Shown: one piece after another, positions 59,229-64,000 of the stretch
Numbering within the stretch: the first letter of the stretch is position 1
Layout: each line of letters opens with the position of its first letter
Source of the DNA: Hymenobacter gelipurpurascens
GTDB taxonomy: Bacteria; Bacteroidota; Bacteroidia; Cytophagales; Hymenobacteraceae
Assembly (NCBI RefSeq): GCF_900187375.1
Contig: NZ_FYEW01000001.1
Location: forward strand, 992,001 to 1,056,000
Direction of reading: 5' to 3'
Length of the DNA stretch: 64,000 bases
Made by a program: the position numbers and the translations under genes
The notes under the pieces: model-generated
Told to the model about the DNA's origin: nothing
The model's database searches: none
What the model saw: only the letters and a program-made list of their open reading frames with translations

Positions 59229-59687
59229 ATGAAACATACCGAGAAACTAAATGCTATCCTTCGTGAACTTTATGCCCGAGGTTCTGATAAAATGGATCAG
59301 ATGTTAAAGACCAAACATGCCCATCTTATTATCTGCAGCGAAAAGGATAACCTATCCGCCATCCTGCGCGACCTGAAGCGGCACATGTCCAAAACCATTC
59401 TGAAAGCCATTGAGGAGAATGGGCAGTAAAGCCGCCATGAGTAGCTGCTTTGGATGTTTGGACGGGCCGGGCAGCGCAACAGTCACAACGAGAAATATCA
59501 GTTCTGGCAGCAGTATAGCCATCCTATTGAACTGCACTCCCACGAGATGCACCGGCAGCGACTGGAGTATCTTCATGGCAACCCTGTCGTGGCGGGCTTT
59601 GTAGACACGCCCGAGGAACTTCAATATAGCAGCGCCCGTAACTACACCGGACGACCGGGGTTGCTGGAGGTACTGTTCATGGGCTAA
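59229..59687 (+). pseudogene. Decayed REP-associated tyrosine transposase (Y1/IS200-like)
   Basis: One frame with two stops. Part 1 (59229-59429) contains HAHLIICSEKDNLSAILRDLKRHMSKTILKAIEEN, the HxH helix and following region of Y1 transposases. TAA (59427-59429) and TAG (59442-59444) interrupt, and the same frame continues as LLWMFGRAG, YQFWQQYSHPIEL, LEYLHGNPVVAGFVDTPEELQYSSARNY. Intact relatives read ESRREWLLWMF at the gap, so GAA to TAA and TGG to TAG explain the stops. The N-terminus before HAH is not recognisable. The catalytic Tyr region is degraded. Confidence 0.8.
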
Positions 59688-59744
59688 ACTGTCCCCGCTA
59701 CAGGAGCGCCGTGCCTACTTCCGGCAATTGCCTAGCTTTACCCC

Positions 59745-61574
59745 ATGCGCACTGCTTTCATTAGGTGGAAAAGTACCATATTACTATTACTGATAGGCCT
59801 AGCCGCCTGCTCTTCCCCTGATCAACAGACCAGCGCCCCTGTTCAGGACCCAAAGACAGGCGAAGTGTACGCCCAGCGGCGCGTAGTGGTGTCCGATACG
59901 CTTATCCGGGGCCGCATCCTCGACCGCAACGACTCCGTGCTAGTAGATACGCGCATGCAATACCTGCTGAAGCTGCCGCGCCGCCCCCCTCTCGACACGC
60001 TGGCGCTAGGCCTGTTGCTGGGTTGGGACTCCACAACCGTTCGGCGGCGTATTGCCAATGCCCTGCCCTACGAAGAAGCCCCGGCCGGCTACCCGGTTCA
60101 GCTTCGGCTAACTGCCACCGAAGCCAAACGCGTCCGTCGCGACAGCGCCGAGTGGCCTAGCCTGGTTCTGACTGAGCGCCGACAACGCACCTATACTACC
60201 AACGCGGGTGCTCCGGTGCTGGGCTATAAAGGCTCCGAGGCTCAGGCGTTTTTTGGCCAAGCCAAACGCTACCGGCGAGGCCGTTTTTATCGGCTGCGGA
60301 GTGGTGGCGTTGAGACCTACTATAATGGGTTGCTCAACGGACGCCACGGCTACCTTCACCCCCTTGTAGATGCCAAGGGCAAGGAGCACGGCACCTGGGC
60401 GAAGGACACCACCTTTCAGCAAGGCCAAGACCTGCACCTGACCATTGATGTGAAGCTGCAGGCCTACGCTGAGAAGCTGCTCGGTGGCCGCAAGGGCTAC
60501 CTAGTGGCTATCGATCCGCGCACGGGCGAAATACTGGCCTACGTGTCGGCGCCCGTTTATGAGGCCGCTACTCTTACCGCCCCCGACCGAGCCGGGGTGC
60601 GCGCCAAGCTGTTGCAAAGCGAGAATATGCCGCTGCTGAATCGGCCTGCCATGGTGGCCAACCCGCCGGGCTCGGTGTTCAAGCTGGTGAATGCGGCCGT
60701 GGCCCTGCAACTGGGTGCCATCAGCCCCACCACGGGGTTTCGCTGCGACCAGTCGCTGATCAGCTGCGTGCACGACCACCGTCCGGCTAAAACCCTTACG
60801 GCGGGCCTGAAGTACAGCTGCAACCCCTACTTCTACCAAGTGATGCGCAACCTCATTGACCGCATGCCGGATAGTCTGGCCGCGGTGGATACGGTGGCAG
60901 CCCGCCACGCTAACCTGGCCCTTTGGCGCCGTTACGTCCGGTCGTTTGGGCTGGACTCGGTGCTGGGTGTGGATGTACCGCGCGAAGTACCGGGCTTTCT
61001 GCCTACCCCAGCGTATTACGACAAAGCTCGCCGCACCACTCGCTGGACGTACCGTTCTATCTATTCACTCAGCATCGGGCAGGGTGAAATCAACCTCACG
61101 GGCCTCCAGATGGCCAATATGGCGGCCATCATTGCCAACCGCGGCTGGTACTACCCGCCTCATCTGGTGCGCAAAGTTGGGGAAGGCGGGCCGCTGCCAC
61201 GCTTCCTTGAAAAGCACCGCACCCTCATCGACAGCGTGCACTTTGCCGAACTCATTCCGGGCATGGTAGCCGTGATGCAGCGCGGCGGCACCGCCGATGC
61301 CTCCAGCCTCGCCGATGTGGGCATCACGGTGGCAGGCAAAACCGGCACCGTAGAAAACGACGAGGGCGACGACCACGCCGCCTTCGTAGGTTTCGCGCCG
61401 GCCAGCAACCCCAAAATAGCCGTGGCGGTGTACCTCGAAAACGGCGGCTTTGGAGCCAAGGCCGCCGCGCCCTGCGCCGTGATGGTAATGGAGAAGTACT
61501 TGCGCGGCAGCATCGCGGCCAAGCGTAAGCGCTGGGAAAAGCGCATTCAGAACCGGGCTCGGCAAGATGAGTGA
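59745..61574 (+). CDS. Penicillin-binding protein 2-like transpeptidase with lipobox
   Basis: 609-aa class B PBP, cross-linking peptidoglycan. The transpeptidase motifs are all present: PPGSVFKL (SxxK), YSCNPY (SxN), and AGKTGTV (KTG). The dimerisation region has RGRILDRNDSVLVDTR. Instead of a plain membrane anchor the N-terminus reads LLLLIGLAACSS, a lipobox with Cys near residue 22, so it may be lipid-anchored. PBP2-type members work in elongation. The short length and lipobox set it apart from the usual PbpA, so a second, specialised PBP2 is plausible. Confidence 0.8.
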   Translation: MRTAFIRWKSTILLLLIGLAACSSPDQQTSAPVQDPKTGEVYAQRRVVVSDTLIRGRILDRNDSVLVDTRMQYLLKLPRRPPLDTLALGLLLGWDSTTVRRRIANALPYEEAPAGYPVQLRLTATEAKRVRRDSAEWPSLVLTERRQRTYTTNAGAPVLGYKGSEAQAFFGQAKRYRRGRFYRLRSGGVETYYNGLLNGRHGYLHPLVDAKGKEHGTWAKDTTFQQGQDLHLTIDVKLQAYAEKLLGGRKGYLVAIDPRTGEILAYVSAPVYEAATLTAPDRAGVRAKLLQSENMPLLNRPAMVANPPGSVFKLVNAAVALQLGAISPTTGFRCDQSLISCVHDHRPAKTLTAGLKYSCNPYFYQVMRNLIDRMPDSLAAVDTVAARHANLALWRRYVRSFGLDSVLGVDVPREVPGFLPTPAYYDKARRTTRWTYRSIYSLSIGQGEINLTGLQMANMAAIIANRGWYYPPHLVRKVGEGGPLPRFLEKHRTLIDSVHFAELIPGMVAVMQRGGTADASSLADVGITVAGKTGTVENDEGDDHAAFVGFAPASNPKIAVAVYLENGGFGAKAAAPCAVMVMEKYLRGSIAAKRKRWEKRIQNRARQDE

Positions 61575-61859
61575 ATATAATTGGACTTCACATATAACCC
61601 AGCAAATCAAGCGTTGACATACTGCTTCTCACTTGGGTGACTATCACCTTGTCCCATAAGGAGGGGCAAGAAAATGAGTATGTCATTAATAGAAGGTGGT
61701 GGTCTAAGTGGGTGTGAAAGGCGTATAGCTGTTTATGATAACAACGAGCCAACGTTGCGGGCGCTGTCACAGCCTACACGTGCGCAGAAATGGCAGTAGT
61801 CATGGCCGCCCTAAGTAACAGTGTACTAGCTGCACCTATCAAGGGTACTCTCAAACTGC
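61575..61859. other. Noncoding stretch before the IS1 remnant
   Basis: No gene recognised. It may hold decayed parts of the following insertion sequence; no clear terminal inverted repeat was found. Confidence 0.4.
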
Positions 61860-62435
61860 TGCCCCAGCGCGCGCTACCCTGTACGCCCATGTAGAGAAGT
61901 TGCTGGTCAAGCACGTATCCCAGCGCGCCATTGCACGCCTGATGGGTGTCGCTCGATCACAGCAGCCAAGCTGGCAAAAAAATGCGCAGGCACCGCTCCT
62001 AATCAGTCGCCTCCCCGTTCGGACGCAGGTACTGGGGATGGATGAAATGTGGCCCTTTGTGGGCCGTAGGCGCTGAAAAGTCTGAATAGAGTTAGCTGTC
62101 GCGCGGCACAGCCGGCGGATCGTGGCCTGGGTGCTCGGTACGCGCGGGACAGCCACGGCACAGCGGCTCTAGCTAGCCGTGCCGTGGCTGTGTTACACCG
62201 GCACCTAGTACTTTACGATGTGTGAGAGCCGTATCGAGGGTCGCTACCGCTCGCCGCCCATCGCCCTAGTCCCAAAGGTAGTGGTCATAATAGCATCATC
62301 GAAGCAGTGAAGTGTTCCCTGCGCCAGCGTTGTGCCGTACTGGCGGGTAAGTCATGCTCCTTTAGTCGCTCTATAGGCATGAATCGAATCTGGCTGCAAC
62401 TCTGCATTGATGACCAAGATCAACGATTCACACCA
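61860..62435 (+). pseudogene. Decayed IS1-family transposase
   Basis: Recognisable pieces: EKLLVKHVSQRAIARLMGVAR (helix-turn-helix, frame from 61894), MDEMWPFVGRRR (62038; the catalytic DE-containing segment of IS1), SRRIVAWVLGTRGTAT (62107-62154), and, shifted one frame, SIIEAVKCSLRQRCAVLAGKSCSFSR (62292 on), which is the conserved RxNxxLRQR end. Stops interrupt (TGA, TGA in RRR*KV*). At least one frameshift and several stops make it non-functional. Flanks the AT-rich methyltransferase gene. Confidence 0.7.
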
Positions 62436-62571
62436 AATTAGGCCACCTCCTAATAGAAATAGTTGATATTTACTGGCATTATCATGAATTTATTCATACA
62501 TTAACACAGTTTATAACCGTCAATAAACATTGATCAACAGCCAAATTTTTGCTTTTTTAATTTTTTAATAT

Positions 62572-63384
62572 ATGAACATCCTAAAATTAATAAAAAATAA
62601 ATATTTGCTTTTTTTAATTTGCAAAATAGGATATATGAGAAAAAATTTAAATTTAAGAAGCCTAAGAATGTATCACAAAGGCAGGTTTTTTATTTATGAT
62701 GTAAATGGCTTTAATATGGCATCAGAATCATTTAGCTGGTATTTACATAAGTACTTATTGGAACAGGACGTAACCAATATTAGCGGTAAATTCTATCGTC
62801 CTTGCGCGGGTGACGTAGTCCTAGATATCGGAGCTGGACTAGGGGAAGAGACGTGTATTTATGCCGATCTTGTCTCCCCAAAGGGAGCAGTATATGCGGT
62901 GGAGGCTAACCCGATGGTATATGAAGTACTCCAGGAAGTTATTAAGCTGAATAATTTTACTAACGTGCACCTTTTTAATATTGCAATCAGTGAGCAGCAG
63001 GAGTTAGTTCGTATTGACGATGCACCCGACACCTATTTAGCTTCCTCACTGAACAATGTAAAAAAAGGCACAATATACGAAGTGCAAGGTCTACCACTGC
63101 ATGAATTTTGTTCTTTCTACAATATTCACCAAATAGATTTGCTGAAAGTAAATATTGAGGGAGCCGAACGTTATCTAGCAACTGCTTTCGAACGGCCTGA
63201 ACTTGATATTAGACACGTTGCTATTTCATGTCATAATTTTCGCTTTACCAAAGAAGGAAACGAATTTTTCCGTACGAAAGCATTGGTGAGCGACTACTTA
63301 AAGCGTAATGGGTATGCTATAATTAGCCAATGTACTGGCACGGATTACATTGATGATTGGGTTTATGGCACCAAAATGCGATAA
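62572..63384 (+). CDS. FkbM-family methyltransferase, likely transferred
   Basis: 270-aa SAM-dependent methyltransferase. Motif I is VVLDIGAGLGEETCIYA, then GAVYAVEANPMVYEVL (motif II, acidic), and IDLLKVNIEGAERYL and HVAISCHNFR typical of FkbM. FkbM-type enzymes methylate sugars or polyketides. The gene is much AT-richer than everything around it, with many AAA/TTT codons, and is bracketed by IS1 and IS630 remnants, which suggests recent acquisition. The upstream 110 bp are also AT-rich. Confidence 0.82.
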   Translation: MNILKLIKNKYLLFLICKIGYMRKNLNLRSLRMYHKGRFFIYDVNGFNMASESFSWYLHKYLLEQDVTNISGKFYRPCAGDVVLDIGAGLGEETCIYADLVSPKGAVYAVEANPMVYEVLQEVIKLNNFTNVHLFNIAISEQQELVRIDDAPDTYLASSLNNVKKGTIYEVQGLPLHEFCSFYNIHQIDLLKVNIEGAERYLATAFERPELDIRHVAISCHNFRFTKEGNEFFRTKALVSDYLKRNGYAIISQCTGTDYIDDWVYGTKMR

Positions 63385-63482
63385 CATATTTGCTGCTTTC
63401 ATCAACGTAAAATCTAATAAGGATTTATACAGCGGATTCACAAACGATGTAGCTGTTATTATGTGGCCTACGTAGATGGGGT

Positions 63483-64000
63483 ATGCAAGCGTATTCCTTG
63501 GATTTGCGCCAGCGCGTGGCTCAGGCGCTGGCCTAGCCGGATGCTCGGCAGGCGCAGGTAGCGGCCCGCTTTTGTGTGAGCTTGGCCTTCGTGGGCAAGT
63601 TGCAGCGTAGGCAGCGGCAAACTGGCTCGATGGCGGGGCGGGCCGCCGGGGTGGTGGCGCAGGTCGGGCACCAGTCGGACGCGACTCTGGCCGAGTTGCG
63701 CGACGCGCTGGCGGCCGACACGGGCAGCGGGTGAGCATGGGCGCCGTCTGGCGCGTGCTAGACGAGCACAGGCTGCGGCGCAAAAAAAGTCTGCACGCGG
63801 CCGAGCGTGACATGCCCCGTGTGCACGAGCTACGGCGCCAGCACGTAGAAGCGGTGAGCGAGCGCGGCGATGTGCACCGGTTTTACTTCTTGGATGAGAC
63901 CGGTCTGCACTTGGATTACGCGCGGCGCAACGGCACGGCCCCGCCCGCGCGCCGGCGCGCGGGCGGGGCCGTGCCGTTGCGCCTGGGAAAGAGTCTGACG
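63483..64000 (+). pseudogene. IS630-family transposase, interrupted and running off the window
   Basis: Starts MQAYSLDLRQRVAQALA at 63483, a typical IS630 N-terminus, with a helix-turn-helix (QVAARFCVSLAFVGKLQRRQRQTGS). A TAG at 63534-63536 interrupts. The frame ends in TGA at 63732-63734, where the reading shifts to the frame of ATG 63737 (VSMGAVWRVLDEHRLRRKKSLHAAERD), continuing to the DDE Asp segment FYFLDETGLHLDYARR. The rest lies past the window. At least two lesions; programmed shifting is known in some IS630/ISL-like elements, so the frameshift alone is not proof of decay. Confidence 0.75.
63924..63983. repeat. Perfect 60-bp palindrome without spacer
   Basis: Left half 63924-63953 is the exact reverse complement of 63954-63983, very GC-rich. 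It falls inside the IS630 transposase frame and keeps that frame open. Such spacerless palindromes are usually unstable in bacteria. Confidence 0.95.

Noticed and set aside
59229..59429. Intact 66-aa gene
   Set aside because: The same frame continues with transposase sequence after two stops, so it is a fragment of a decayed transposase.

Overview
The window reads as a chromosomal segment of a Bacteroidota bacterium, most likely Hymenobacter or a close relative. The basis is the moderately high GC, the family mix (fused isobutyryl-CoA mutase IcmF, DUF4199, carboxypeptidase-regulatory-like, PD40/OmpA, LTxxQ-type small secreted proteins), the lack of clear Shine-Dalgarno sequences, and candidate -7 boxes of the Bacteroidetes type (TAnnTTTG/TAnnTTCG). 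Gene order is mostly housekeeping with short operons. No rRNA, tRNA, CRISPR array or prophage was recognised. A striking global trait is the abundance of TAGGCC/GGCCTA, often as the palindrome GGCCTAGGCC, and often overlapping TAG stop codons.

Layout: 1-4422 topoisomerase IV (parE-parC, minus strand). 4616-9193 AI-2E-type permease, four-helix PA2169-like protein, DEDDh exonuclease/GIY-YIG fusion, and two convergent STAS-like paralogs. 9277-12603 a divergent pair of paralogous lipoproteins with a kinase-like motif, then a REP-like inverted-repeat element. 12860-19390 topoisomerase IB, M48 protease, App1-type phosphatase, GNAT, a lipoprotein with mtgA, and a VIT1/CCC1-type transporter. 19460-24167 nhaA diverging from an arsenic operon (arsR-arsI-arsN1-arsC-arsO) across a palindromic operator. 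24375-30590 LON-domain protein, metallophosphoesterase, lipid kinase, M48 protease, L,D-transpeptidase and small envelope proteins. 30849-39372 DUF4199 protein, YbiT-like ABC-F with one decayed ATP site, beta-barrel protein, 3-hydroxyacyl-CoA dehydrogenase, msrA, dapD and a glycosyltransferase. 39467-49624 fabH, DtxR-type regulator, mnmE, gltA, two LTxxQ-like proteins, a PD40-OmpA protein with queE, and folD. 49731-59152 lepA, GlcG/HbpS-like protein with fdhA, a SUKH-like gene broken by one stop codon, and icmF.

59229-64000 is the accessory end: a decayed REP-type transposase, a PBP2-like transpeptidase with a lipobox, a decayed IS1-family transposase, an AT-rich FkbM-type methyltransferase gene of likely foreign origin, and a broken IS630-family transposase containing a perfect 60-bp palindrome and running off the window.

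The most coherent system is the arsenic operon. It encodes sensing, C-As bond cleavage, N-acetylation, arsenate reduction and a flavin monooxygenase, but no recognisable arsenite pump. The least described items are the paired kinase-like lipoproteins (one with its putative catalytic Asp replaced), the asymmetric ABC-F protein, and the TAGGCC signal.
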